A stretch of DNA of 64,000 bases from JANPLD01 sp964445765 (GTDB taxonomy: Bacteria; Pseudomonadota; Alphaproteobacteria; Rickettsiales; UBA8987). The position numbers were made by a program, and so were the translations under genes. The number at the start of each line of letters is the position of its first letter. The first letter of the stretch is position 1. Below, piece by piece: positions 8,362 through 17,221 of the stretch. The stretch lies in the NCBI GenBank assembly GCA_964445765.1, contig CAYULD010000001.1:372001-436000 (forward strand), in the 5' to 3' direction. The notes beneath the pieces were generated by a model. The model was given only the letters and a program-made list of their open reading frames with translations. It did no database searches and was not told the origin of the DNA.

Positions 8362-11286
8362 ATGAAATCACAAAATTACTTAACTAAAATTAGCCCTATT
8401 ATGAAAAGCGGTTGGAGAATCTTCAAAAAGAAGAAAACAATTGTTAATTCTTTATCACTTGCAATTTTATTTGCTACTGCATCTATTGCAAATGCTCAGG
8501 TTTTACCAACTGGTGGTAATATAGCTTCCGGAAATGCCTCAATAAATACAGTAGGCAATACAATGACCATAAATCAAACATCACCAACTGCAATAGTTAA
8601 TTGGGATAGTTTTTCTATTGGAAATGCCCTCAATGAAACGGTTAATTTTGCAAATGGTGCAGGTGCAACTCTAAATAGGGTTACTGGAACTGCAATTACA
8701 AATATCGCTGGAACTCTTAACGGAACAGGATCAGTTTTCTTAATCAACCCTAATGGAATTATCGTTGATTCAACTGGTAAGGTTAATGTTGGCAATGATT
8801 TTATCGCTTCAACTTATGGCTTAAATGATGCAAATTTCTTAAATAATCAAAGAAATTTTAACGGCTCAAATGCTGGTAGCGTTGAGATAAAAGATGGTGC
8901 AATAGTTAAAGCTGGCAGAGATGTAGCTTTTATTAGCTCAAACATTCTGAACCGAGGAACCATTGAAGCTGGTAGAACCCTTACACTTGCAGCTGCTGGA
9001 AATAATGGTGCGGTTAATTTAAATTCAAATACAGAAGTTACATCTTTAACAGGCAATGCAAATGCCTTTGCAATTAATAATGAAGGCACACTTCGTGCAA
9101 CTGGTTTAACAACTACTAATGGAAGAGTTATTTTAAGTGCGGGTGGCAATATTAGAAATGCTGGTGAGATAACAGCTAATTCTACGACTGCAACAGGTGG
9201 AAATATTAGAATTACCGCACAATCTGGCAATGTAGATTTAGCTTCAACATCAAATATTAACGCTAATGGTGGTAATAAGTCGGGCAATATTAGAATTGCA
9301 GCTGAGAGAGACATTAATTTAAGAGGCAATGTCAACGGAACGGGCACAGTTCAATTCTTTGCGGCAAATAGTGGCACAAACCTTCAAAACTGGGAAACAA
9401 ATCAAGGTGCTATAATTGCTGATGGTGCAAAAGTTTCAGGTAAATCAGTTCAGATGTGGTCTGGAAAAACTGATGCAAACGGCAATAGAGCAAACTTAAA
9501 TTCATCTAATGTTGAAATTACTTCATCTGATAGTAATGGCGAGTTTAGATCTCTAAACCTGCACGGCTTTGGAGATGTTAATATGAATGCAGTTAAGGGC
9601 GATAAAATAGTTAATGATGGAGGAACATTATCCGTAATAGCTAAAAATATTACAATTGATGATAAATCTCTTCTGCAATCAAAAAAATCTGATTTAATTT
9701 TATCAGCGGGTGCATTTGATGGTAACGGAAATTTTGTAACCGAAGGAACTAATAATTTTACTAGAATTCTTGAAGGCTCAGGCTGGAAGGGTGAAAACGG
9801 AGCAATGGGGGTTTTGGATATAAAAGCATTTAATGGTGCACCAGTTGTTATTGATGGATGTTGTAACGTAAAATTATCTTCCTCATTCAATATTGATAGC
9901 AATGGAAATATCATAAGAACAAATCTTACAAGCGATAATGTAAACCTTGCTTATGAAGATTCATCGGCTTCAAATAGCTATTTATCTTTCAGAGCTGAAG
10001 GATTTAATAATTTTGATGTTGATGTAGAAAATGATGAGCTAGTTTCAAGCTCAATTGTAAAAATTGAGAATATAAATAACAACATTAAATATGATGTTAT
10101 AGCTGGTGCACCAATTCCAACTGGTAAATCATTGCCTTCTGAGCTAGTTAATTCTGATATAACAATTACTGGTGGTAAGTTTGATTTAGCTGATGGTGCT
10201 TATAAGAATTCACTTTCTAGGGTTGGCACAGGCACAACTTCATTTGATACATCATTAAAAGGCTCGGCTCTTAAAATCCAAACCAATAAAGATGGAAGTG
10301 TTAGCTTAATAAGCGGTGCTGATGCAAATGGTAATAGGCCAGATATTACTGAAGCTCTAGTTCAATTTGCTTATGGTGATAATCTAAACACTTACAAAAA
10401 TTTAACAATTGAAGGTTTTAGAGATATAAGTTTAGGCTCAAATTTATTCGCTAATAACTCAATTAATGCTTCAAATAATATAAGCCTTTATGCTTATAAT
10501 GATATTAATGTAAGCGGTGAAACTCTTGAGGCTGGCAATAATTTAACAGCTATTGCTAATAATGATATGAACATCATAAATGGCTCAAAAGTTAAAGCTG
10601 GAAATGAGAATGTTTTAGTGGTTGATGAAAACACACCGCTCGCAGTTGGTGCAGGTGGCTTAACTTTAAGTGCTGATTCAGAAATTTCAGGTGGCAAAGT
10701 TGGTATTTATACTGCTAAACAAGGGCAAAATTCTATTGAGGGAACTATTTCTGGTCAAGCATTTACGCCGGGTTTAGAATACGCTAATTCTTCAACTGAA
10801 CAATGGAATACATTTTTCCAAAACGGAAGTAATCCTCAAGATCCATATAGAGTTTATTATAAAGATAAAGCGAATAACAACCCTAATTTAGTGGTTACAG
10901 GGGCAATAGATTGTGAAACTAACCCTGAGCAAGAAGGTTGTGCACAAGCAATGGGATCACCGATGACTCGTGAATTCACAACTGCATTGACAGATATTGA
11001 ATTTAATAACACTGGAAATGAACTTGCCGAAGGTGAAAGTAAAGATATAAGACTCACTGAGAGGCAAGCTTTATTTAGCCCTAACTATGTAAGTAGTTAT
11101 GCACAGATGAGTACTAAAGAAAGGCTTGCCACTGCAACTGCGTTACCATTCCAGTTAGTTGGTGCATCTCTACAGGGAACACAAAGAATAGCTGAATTAC
11201 TTCCAATCCCAGGTTTTGAAGCAATTACAACAATGATAACTAAGCCTTTAATTGGTATTAACAATGTTGTGAACCCAGCTGGTTAA
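8362..11286 (+). CDS. Filamentous-haemagglutinin-like two-partner-secretion exoprotein (TpsA)
   Basis: TpsA proteins are exported across the outer membrane by a TpsB (FhaC-type) pore and form long beta-helices used in adhesion or contact. The 974-residue product has a long signal peptide ending near SIANA, then the TPS domain (about 46-290). That domain includes the characteristic NxTMTINQTSPTAIVNWDSF and LINPNGI motifs. The remainder is repetitive, Asn/Gly/Ser-rich beta-helix sequence. A non-repetitive tail follows, with four cysteines (for example in DCETNPEQEGC). I chose ATG 8362, which has GGGGGGTG just upstream, over the in-frame GTG at 8356. No transporter gene lies nearby. Length is short for an FHA. 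Confidence 0.88.
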   Translation: MKSQNYLTKISPIMKSGWRIFKKKKTIVNSLSLAILFATASIANAQVLPTGGNIASGNASINTVGNTMTINQTSPTAIVNWDSFSIGNALNETVNFANGAGATLNRVTGTAITNIAGTLNGTGSVFLINPNGIIVDSTGKVNVGNDFIASTYGLNDANFLNNQRNFNGSNAGSVEIKDGAIVKAGRDVAFISSNILNRGTIEAGRTLTLAAAGNNGAVNLNSNTEVTSLTGNANAFAINNEGTLRATGLTTTNGRVILSAGGNIRNAGEITANSTTATGGNIRITAQSGNVDLASTSNINANGGNKSGNIRIAAERDINLRGNVNGTGTVQFFAANSGTNLQNWETNQGAIIADGAKVSGKSVQMWSGKTDANGNRANLNSSNVEITSSDSNGEFRSLNLHGFGDVNMNAVKGDKIVNDGGTLSVIAKNITIDDKSLLQSKKSDLILSAGAFDGNGNFVTEGTNNFTRILEGSGWKGENGAMGVLDIKAFNGAPVVIDGCCNVKLSSSFNIDSNGNIIRTNLTSDNVNLAYEDSSASNSYLSFRAEGFNNFDVDVENDELVSSSIVKIENINNNIKYDVIAGAPIPTGKSLPSELVNSDITITGGKFDLADGAYKNSLSRVGTGTTSFDTSLKGSALKIQTNKDGSVSLISGADANGNRPDITEALVQFAYGDNLNTYKNLTIEGFRDISLGSNLFANNSINASNNISLYAYNDINVSGETLEAGNNLTAIANNDMNIINGSKVKAGNENVLVVDENTPLAVGAGGLTLSADSEISGGKVGIYTAKQGQNSIEGTISGQAFTPGLEYANSSTEQWNTFFQNGSNPQDPYRVYYKDKANNNPNLVVTGAIDCETNPEQEGCAQAMGSPMTREFTTALTDIEFNNTGNELAEGESKDIRLTERQALFSPNYVSSYAQMSTKERLATATALPFQLVGASLQGTQRIAELLPIPGFEAITTMITKPLIGINNVVNPAG

Positions 11287-11302
11287 AATAAATTGCTTAT
11301 CT

Positions 11303-12490
11303 CTAAAACCTAGCTTTAGTGTTTTCTATTTTTCTGTTGTAGTCGTCTGGGGCTCTCTTTCTTAAAGTTTCTGAGCGAGTTCGCCAAGTTGTTGCTTGGG
11401 CTTCATCTTTTGGAACGCCCAAGCCATTTTCATATAAATAGCCTGTCATATAAGCACCCCTAGAGCTGCCAAGCCTTGCCGCTTTTTGAAAATTATCCAT
11501 TGCTTTTTTATAATCTCTCTCAATATCCCCGGGGGCTTCAACATACATCATCCCTAGCTTTTCATAAGCAAAAGAGCTTTCTAACTTAGCAGATTTTTCA
11601 AACCATTCTTTTGCCCTTAAGTAATCCCTACCTACACCAGCACCTTTATAATATATTTCACCAACAGCATCAGCGGCTTTTTTATTGCCGTGATCCCACG
11701 CTAAAAGAAAGAACTGCAATTTACTATTTCCATTTGGTAAACCTATTGCAATATCAAAATAAATTTTAGCCAATTCTTCATCAGCTTGTTTTTTAACATT
11801 TTCATCATTTGAAAATTTTTTAAGAAGCCTTAAGTAATTAACTGCTATTCTTAAATCTCTTTCAACACCCCTGCCATAAAGATAAACTGAGGCGAGCTTT
11901 GCATAAGCATTAACATTGCCAGCTTGGGCAGCAAGTTGATAAAATTTAATCGCTTTTTGAGGGTTGTGATTATATATATAGCCAATTTCATAGAGCCTAC
12001 CAATTTCCATATAGGCTTTAGAATTTCTTAACCGAACTGATTGCTCAAGCCATTTTTTTGATTGGTCTGCATCATTAGCAATGCCTGTAATAGAGCTATC
12101 TAAAATCAACAACCTTGAAAGCTGAAGCATCGCATCAGAATTCCCAAGTTTAGCAGAAAGTAAAAACCATTCCTGTGCTTGTTTATAATCTTGTTCAACA
12201 TTAATAGCCTGCAAATACATTTGCCCTATAGTGAACATTAAAACCGCATCATCATTTTGAATTGCTTCGGTTTTCTTATTTTCAAGGCTAGATTTTGAAA
12301 TTGCTGGGAGTTCCGCATATTCATCAATCATTAAATTTTTGTTGAATTCCTGCACCTCAGATGATTCTGCGAATTGTGGCCCAGAAATTTTTTGTTCAGG
12401 CTTAGAAATTCTAATTTGTGCATAAGAATTTTCTATCTGAAAACAGAATATAAATAATAATAATAAAATCTTTTTCTGATGAATTTTCAT
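11303..12490 (-). CDS. Exported Sel1-repeat (TPR-like) protein
   Basis: Sel1-like repeats form helical solenoids that bind proteins. The 395-residue product has a signal peptide (ending near NSYAQ), then about seven repeats of the A.YxxA...Y..G.GV..D...A..W...AA..G pattern between about residues 78 and 370. The last has the sequence GAYMTGYLYENGLGVPKDEA. Proteins of this type are often periplasmic and act in envelope processes, but no specific partner can be named. Its ATG overlaps the hemB stop by four bases (ATGA at 12487-12490), so the two are translationally coupled. Confidence 0.85.
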   Translation of the reverse strand: MKIHQKKILLLLFIFCFQIENSYAQIRISKPEQKISGPQFAESSEVQEFNKNLMIDEYAELPAISKSSLENKKTEAIQNDDAVLMFTIGQMYLQAINVEQDYKQAQEWFLLSAKLGNSDAMLQLSRLLILDSSITGIANDADQSKKWLEQSVRLRNSKAYMEIGRLYEIGYIYNHNPQKAIKFYQLAAQAGNVNAYAKLASVYLYGRGVERDLRIAVNYLRLLKKFSNDENVKKQADEELAKIYFDIAIGLPNGNSKLQFFLLAWDHGNKKAADAVGEIYYKGAGVGRDYLRAKEWFEKSAKLESSFAYEKLGMMYVEAPGDIERDYKKAMDNFQKAARLGSSRGAYMTGYLYENGLGVPKDEAQATTWRTRSETLRKRAPDDYNRKIENTKARF

Positions 12491-13533
12491 TTGTTTAATA
12501 TCCTTGCAATTTCTAATGCACCATAAGTTATAATTGCAGAAGCCCCTGCCCTTTTAATGCATAAAATAGATTCTAAAAGAATATTATCAAATAATTCTTT
12601 ATTGCCATTCGCAAAATTTTTTAGCATCGCATATTCTCCGCTAACTTGATAAGCAAAAATTGGAAGATTAAAATTATTTTTTAACTCTTTTATTACATCA
12701 AGATAAAAACTTGCTGGCTTAACCATTAGAATATCTGCACCTTCGCTAACATCAAGTTTAGCTTCTAAAATAGCTTCAGATATGTTTGCGGGGTTCATTT
12801 GGTATGTTTTTTTATCCGCTTTTTTGAGGTTTTTATCACTGCCTATTGCTTCTCTAAATGGAGCATATAAGTTAGAAGCATATTTTGCAGTATATGATAA
12901 AATAGGTATTTTACTAAAACTATTTTCATCTAATTTTTTACGAATTACCACAACTCTTCCATCCATCATATCTGAGGGTGCAATTATATCCGCACCGGCT
13001 TTTGCAAGCATCAAAGCCTGATTAGCAAGTATTTCACAAGTTAAATTATTATCAATTTCACCTTTTGAATTTAATATTCCATCGTGGCCAGATATTGTAT
13101 ATGGATCAAGTGCAACATCTGCAATTATTAAAATTTTAGGAAAAGCTTTTTTGCACTCAGCAATATAGTTAAATAGATAGTTATTTTTACTTAATGCATA
13201 AGATGCATTATTGCTTTTAAGGTTTTGTTCTACATAAGGAAAAAGAGCTACAGCATTAACACCAAAATTACTTACTTGGCGTAATTGTTCTTTAAGCTCT
13301 TTAAGCCCAAATCTATAAATATCTGGCAATGATTTGATAGTTTCTTGAGCGGATTTTTTATTACAAACAAAAATTGGCAATATTAAATCATCAACAGAAA
13401 CTCTAGTTTCTTGCACAAGATTTCTAATATTTTCAGAGCTTCTAAGCCTTCTAGGTTTTATCACAAGATAATTGGTAAATTTTATTAAATTATCCCCATC
13501 CCTTTTTACAAAGGGCGAGGGAAAAAAACTCAA
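12487..13533 (-). CDS. hemB: Delta-aminolevulinic acid dehydratase (porphobilinogen synthase)
   Basis: HemB condenses two 5-aminolevulinate molecules to porphobilinogen in haem synthesis. The core is intact: DVALDPYTISGHDG, the two Schiff-base lysine regions (LSYTAKYAS and ILMVKPASFY), and the YQVSGEYAM block. The Asp-Pro-Tyr form of the metal loop, without the Cys-x-Cys of zinc enzymes, marks the magnesium-dependent type common in alphaproteobacteria. The start is uncertain. The ORF opens with TTG at 13533, and its first residues come from a palindromic CCCTTTGTAAAAAGGG sequence. A GTG at 13464 (IKPRRLRSS) better fits family length. Neither has a Shine-Dalgarno. A palindromic element sits just upstream. 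Confidence 0.93.
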   Translation of the reverse strand: MSFFPSPFVKRDGDNLIKFTNYLVIKPRRLRSSENIRNLVQETRVSVDDLILPIFVCNKKSAQETIKSLPDIYRFGLKELKEQLRQVSNFGVNAVALFPYVEQNLKSNNASYALSKNNYLFNYIAECKKAFPKILIIADVALDPYTISGHDGILNSKGEIDNNLTCEILANQALMLAKAGADIIAPSDMMDGRVVVIRKKLDENSFSKIPILSYTAKYASNLYAPFREAIGSDKNLKKADKKTYQMNPANISEAILEAKLDVSEGADILMVKPASFYLDVIKELKNNFNLPIFAYQVSGEYAMLKNFANGNKELFDNILLESILCIKRAGASAIITYGALEIARILNK

Positions 13534-13549
13534 ATAATAGAATGTTTTA

Positions 13550-13713
13550 GGGAGTATTCACTATGTATAGATTGTCATCGCCCGAGTTGCGAAGCAACTA
13601 TAGGGCGATCCATTAAACTATTGATTTGGATTACCCTATAATTTTTCTAAAGATTGATATCTTTATAAAAATTCGGGTAATGACATATATATCTATGTAT
13701 AGTGAACACTCCC
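13550..13713. mobile_element. MITE-like element with 8-bp target duplication
   Basis: This 164-bp element is bounded by imperfect 21-bp inverted repeats, GGGAGTATTCACTATGTATA (left) and TATAGTGAACACTCCC (right), with 18 of 21 positions paired. It is flanked by a perfect 8-bp direct repeat, ATGTTTTA (13542-13549 and 13714-13721), the footprint of transposition. Further inward, ATTGTCATCGCCCGA pairs with TTCGGGTAATGACAT. An internal hairpin CGCCC..GTTGC-GAA-GCAAC..GGGCG lies at 13580-13608. There is no ORF, so it would need a transposase in trans. It separates the peroxidase gene, whose stop codon lies in the duplication, from hemB, and may alter hemB expression. Confidence 0.85.
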
Positions 13714-13718
13714 ATGTT

Positions 13719-14678
13719 TTAAGGCTTAACCTTATCTAAATCAACGCCTTGATATTTTCCAGTTAAACTGTTTAAGAATGCGGAAATTGCTTTGATTTCA
13801 TCAGGTTTCAAATCAACACCAAGTTGATATTTTCCCATTAGTTTAACTGCTTCATCTAAAGTTTTAACATTACCATCGTGAAAATAAGGTGCAGTTAAGG
13901 CAACATTTCTGAGAGATGGAACTTTGAAAGAATATTTATCCGCCTCATCTTTAGTAACATTAAATCTGCCATAATCATTTTGATTAATATTACCCCTTGC
14001 CTTAAAATATTCCTCATTCATAGTTTGATATGAATTTCCGCCAAGATAAGTGCCGTTATGGCAAGTTGTGCAACCATAATCTTGGAAGAGTTGATAACCT
14101 TTTTTCTCTTGAAAAGTAAGGGCATTTTTATTGCCTTTTAAGAATTTATCAAATCTAGAATCAGGCGTGATTAATGTTGTTTCAAATTCAGCTATTGCAT
14201 CTGCAATATTTTCTTTGGTAACTTTTCCCGCATAAATTTTATCAAATGCTTTTTTATATTCTTCATTAGCTGAAACTTTTTTAACTACATTTTCCCACTT
14301 ATCGCCCATTTCAATAGGGTTTTCAACTGGGCCAAGAGCTTGTGCTTTCAAATCTTTGGCTCTACCATCCCAAAATTGCACAAAATTATTTGCAGAATTA
14401 TAAACCGTTGGAGAATTAACGCCACCTTTCTGACCTTTTATACCAGTTGAAACCTTCGCACCATCAACCCCGCCTTTATGAAGCATATGACAACTTGCAC
14501 AAGAAATTGTGCCATCTGCAGAAAGCATAGTATCGTGATATAATTTCTTACCAAGCTCGGCTTTATCCTTATTATAAACTACTTTATCAGGGATTGGCTT
14601 AATTTCCGTTTCATCTTGCGAATAAGCGGAAGTTACAACACAGAAAAGGCAAAATAATAACAAAAATAATTTTTTCAT
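13719..14678 (-). CDS. Dihaem cytochrome c peroxidase
   Basis: This family (CcpA/MauG-like) reduces hydrogen peroxide in the periplasm using electrons from c-type cytochromes. The 319-residue product has a signal peptide (MKKLFLLLFCLFCVVTSAYS). It has two c-type haem sites: CASCH (60-64) and CTTCH (203-207). The LGKKLYHDTMLSADGTISC and FKVPSLRNVALTAPYFHDG segments are diagnostic, and length is normal. Its stop codon (13719-13721) lies inside the 8-bp direct repeat that flanks the adjacent MITE-like element. It is transcribed away from the lysine-catabolism genes. CcmB in this window would serve its maturation. Confidence 0.93.
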   Translation of the reverse strand: MKKLFLLLFCLFCVVTSAYSQDETEIKPIPDKVVYNKDKAELGKKLYHDTMLSADGTISCASCHMLHKGGVDGAKVSTGIKGQKGGVNSPTVYNSANNFVQFWDGRAKDLKAQALGPVENPIEMGDKWENVVKKVSANEEYKKAFDKIYAGKVTKENIADAIAEFETTLITPDSRFDKFLKGNKNALTFQEKKGYQLFQDYGCTTCHNGTYLGGNSYQTMNEEYFKARGNINQNDYGRFNVTKDEADKYSFKVPSLRNVALTAPYFHDGNVKTLDEAVKLMGKYQLGVDLKPDEIKAISAFLNSLTGKYQGVDLDKVKP

Positions 14679-14756
14679 AGCACTTACATTTTAGTTTTTA
14701 ATAAACTAGTATTAACTAGAGATAATTAAGTTTAACAATCTTATAAAATTAATAAA

Positions 14757-16034
14757 GTGAAAAAAATTTCTAAAGATGTTCTTCGCAAAAATTTGTTCAG
14801 AAAACTCTCTGAAATGTATGCCAAAGAAGTTCCACTTTATGATAAGCTATTAGAAACTGTTCGTGATGTTAATAAAAAAATCGCCCTTCAAAATAATCTT
14901 AAAATCTCTGATGAGGAGCTTGAAAATTTAAGTGCAGAAAGGCACGGCGCAATTAGGCTTGGCAAGCCAGAAGAAATGCAATTAATGGCAAGGTTTTTTA
15001 ATTGCCTTGATATGCAACCAGTTAATTTTTATAATCTTGCAGATGCAGGTGCAAAAAGCCAGCCGGTTATTTCAACTGCGTTTCGCCCCCTAAAAAATGC
15101 AGATCACAGAATTTTCTGCTCTCTACTGATGACAAATTATTTTGATTCTGAAACCCAAAAGGCTGTTGAAGAAAATCTTAAAGAAAGAAAAATATTTTCT
15201 GATAAGCTAATTTCTCTAATAGAAATTTCAGAAAAGGAAAATGAGCTATCAGAAGCCCAAGCAAATGAATTTTATTCCGAAGGTATAAAATTATTTAGCT
15301 GGCAAGGTAAAGCTAAAAATTATGATTTGTATAAACATTTAATTTCTAAAAAAGTTAATATTGCCGCTGATATTGCTTGCTTTCCAAACCCTCATCTAAA
15401 TCATTTAACGCCCAACACACTTGATATTGATGCCCTTCAGGCAGAAATGATAAAACGGCTTGGTGATGAATATAGTGGGCTTAATCATAAGGGTATGAAA
15501 GATGTTATTGAAGGCCCGCCTGCTCGTAAAGCACTTATATTGCTCAGGCAAACTTCCTATAAAGCACTTGATGAAAAAGTTGAGTTTTCAAATTTAGATG
15601 GGGCGAAAATTCAAGCAACTCATACCGCTAGATTTGGTGAAATTGAACAAAGGGGCGTTGCCGTTACCCCAAAGGGTAGAAAATTATATGATGATTGCTT
15701 AGCGGAAGCTGAAAAAATTCCAAGCAAATTAGCTAAAGAAAATTATGCAGAATATATTAAAGAATATGCAAAATGCTTTGCAAAAATACCAGATAATCAT
15801 CAAGAATTGCAAAATTTAGGGCTTGCTTATTATCGTAAAAATGGCAGCCCAGTTAGATATGAAGATTTTCTGCCAGTGAGTGCGGCAGCAATTTTTGCTT
15901 CAAACTTAAATCAATATGGCACTAAATCTGAGGGGCAAAATAAACCCACCTATTCCAAAAAACTCCTTGAAGAATTAATGCAAAAAGAAATTTTTGAAAG
16001 TGATGATATTTATAAAATGGAGTCAATTATATGA
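14757..16034 (+). CDS. hglS: 2-oxoadipate dioxygenase/decarboxylase (HglS, DUF1338 family)
   Basis: HglS is an Fe(II) enzyme that turns 2-oxoadipate into D-2-hydroxyglutarate in bacterial lysine breakdown. The 425-residue product starts at GTG. It contains the DUF1338 signatures ERHGAIRLG (His63, Arg67), PHLNHLTPNTLDID (His213/His216) and HTARFGEIEQRG (Glu295). The conserved His-His-Glu set probably holds the metal, matching what is known for the Pseudomonas enzyme. It overlaps the next gene by 4 bp (ATGA), a lysine-dehydrogenase-like protein. An FAD-linked hydroxyacid dehydrogenase follows convergently. That context supports the lysine route rather than another 2-oxoacid substrate. The family call is firm; substrate is inferred. 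Confidence 0.82.
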   Translation: MKKISKDVLRKNLFRKLSEMYAKEVPLYDKLLETVRDVNKKIALQNNLKISDEELENLSAERHGAIRLGKPEEMQLMARFFNCLDMQPVNFYNLADAGAKSQPVISTAFRPLKNADHRIFCSLLMTNYFDSETQKAVEENLKERKIFSDKLISLIEISEKENELSEAQANEFYSEGIKLFSWQGKAKNYDLYKHLISKKVNIAADIACFPNPHLNHLTPNTLDIDALQAEMIKRLGDEYSGLNHKGMKDVIEGPPARKALILLRQTSYKALDEKVEFSNLDGAKIQATHTARFGEIEQRGVAVTPKGRKLYDDCLAEAEKIPSKLAKENYAEYIKEYAKCFAKIPDNHQELQNLGLAYYRKNGSPVRYEDFLPVSAAAIFASNLNQYGTKSEGQNKPTYSKKLLEELMQKEIFESDDIYKMESII

Positions 16035-17104
16035 AAAAAATAGCAGTTTTAGGATTAGGTAAAGTTGGCAGTTTAGTTGCGGTTTTACTTGAGGAAGCAG
16101 GTTTTGAAGTTACTGGCTTTGATAGATCAAAACGCTATGATCTTAAATTTAATACTAAAGCAATTGATGTTAGTAATGATGGCCAATTAACAAAAAATTT
16201 GAAAAATTTTGATGCGGTGGTTTCTTGCCTACCATACAACTTAAATAAGAAAATTATTGATTTTTCAGTTGCAAATAAAATCCATTATTTTGATTTAACA
16301 GAAGATGTTCCAACTACTAACCACGCATTAAAATTAGCGAAAAAGGCAAATTCTGTTGTTGCCCCTCAATGTGGGCTTGCCCCCGGTTTTATTGGAATAG
16401 TTGGGGCTTCTTTAGCTGATAATTTTTCTGAGATTCGCTCAATAGAGTTAAGGGTTGGGGCATTGCCTCAATCACCTAAAGGTGATTTGGGATATGCGTT
16501 TAATTGGTCAGCGGAAGGGGTGGTTAATGAATATCTAAATGATTGTATTGCGATTGAAGATGGCGAAATAAAAACCGTTCCAGCAATGCAGGATTTAGAA
16601 AAAATAGTAATTAATGGCAAAACGCTTGAGGCCTTCACAACTTCTGGCGGGCTTGGCACTATGTGCGAAACTTACAAAGGAAAAGTTAAGAAATTGAATT
16701 ATAAAACAATGCGTTACAGCGGACATCTAAAGTTAATGAAATTCTATTTTCACGAATTAATGATGAAAGAAAATCGCAAACTTGCTGGTGAAATTTTAGT
16801 AAATGCCAAACCACCTGTTAATGATGATGTTGTTTATGTTCACGCCGCAGTTGAGGGTTATAAAAATAAATCTGGCAAAAAAGAATTATTTAGAGATGAA
16901 TTTGTAAAATCTTACTACCCACAAAAAATTGCTGGTAAAGAGTGGCGGGCTATTTCTTGGACAACCGCTTGCTCCATAGCTTCTGTAATAGAAATGGTTT
17001 CTACAAAAAAACTTCCACAAAAAGGCTTTATAAAACAAGAAGAAATTTCACTAAAAGAGTTTTTGAAAACTAAAAGTGGTAAATATTATAATATTGCAGA
17101 TTAA
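16031..17104 (+). CDS. Saccharopine-dehydrogenase-family protein, likely lysine 6-dehydrogenase
   Basis: The 357-residue product begins with a Rossmann fold (AVLGLGKVGSLVA) and has the saccharopine/lysine dehydrogenase layout. This includes APQCGLAPGFIGIVG (about 117-131), NWSAEGVVNEY, LEAFTTSGGLGTM and LNYKTMRYSGHLKLM. These blocks closely resemble bacterial lysine 6-dehydrogenase, which deaminates lysine to the 2-aminoadipate semialdehyde/piperideine-6-carboxylate. Saccharopine reductase is the alternative. It is translationally coupled to the DUF1338 gene by ATGA overlap, which supports a role in lysine degradation. Its TAA is followed directly by the palindromic repeat at 17105-17221. Confidence 0.8.
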   Translation: MKKIAVLGLGKVGSLVAVLLEEAGFEVTGFDRSKRYDLKFNTKAIDVSNDGQLTKNLKNFDAVVSCLPYNLNKKIIDFSVANKIHYFDLTEDVPTTNHALKLAKKANSVVAPQCGLAPGFIGIVGASLADNFSEIRSIELRVGALPQSPKGDLGYAFNWSAEGVVNEYLNDCIAIEDGEIKTVPAMQDLEKIVINGKTLEAFTTSGGLGTMCETYKGKVKKLNYKTMRYSGHLKLMKFYFHELMMKENRKLAGEILVNAKPPVNDDVVYVHAAVEGYKNKSGKKELFRDEFVKSYYPQKIAGKEWRAISWTTACSIASVIEMVSTKKLPQKGFIKQEEISLKEFLKTKSGKYYNIAD

Positions 17105-17221
17105 TTTAGTATTTTAGATTGAGGTCTGTCATGTTGAGCGTAGCGAAACATCTGAGATCCTTCCCCTTCGCTTCGCTTTAGGGTCAGGATGACTTATCAT
17201 AGCTAAACATTATTTACTATA
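17105..17221. repeat. Palindromic dispersed repeat, copy A (between convergent genes)
   Basis: This 117-bp element fills the space between two convergent genes exactly. The core 17124-17193 (GTCTGTCATGTTGAGCGTAG to AGGGTCAGGATGAC) is almost identical to the inverted copy at 30159-30225, with one substitution and a 2-nt indel. Similarity continues outward to TATAGTA(A/T)T-type ends. The core is itself imperfectly palindromic, GTCATG...GATGAC. The right end supplies the last codons (YSK) and TAA of the FAD dehydrogenase gene. As RNA it would fold on either strand and may act as a two-way terminator. Confidence 0.8.

Noticed and set aside
8574..9914. Long reverse-strand ORFs inside the exoprotein gene
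   Set aside because: They mirror the repetitive Asn/Gly/Ser-rich coding strand and have hydrophobic Pro/Leu-rich products with no signals. They are compositional shadows.
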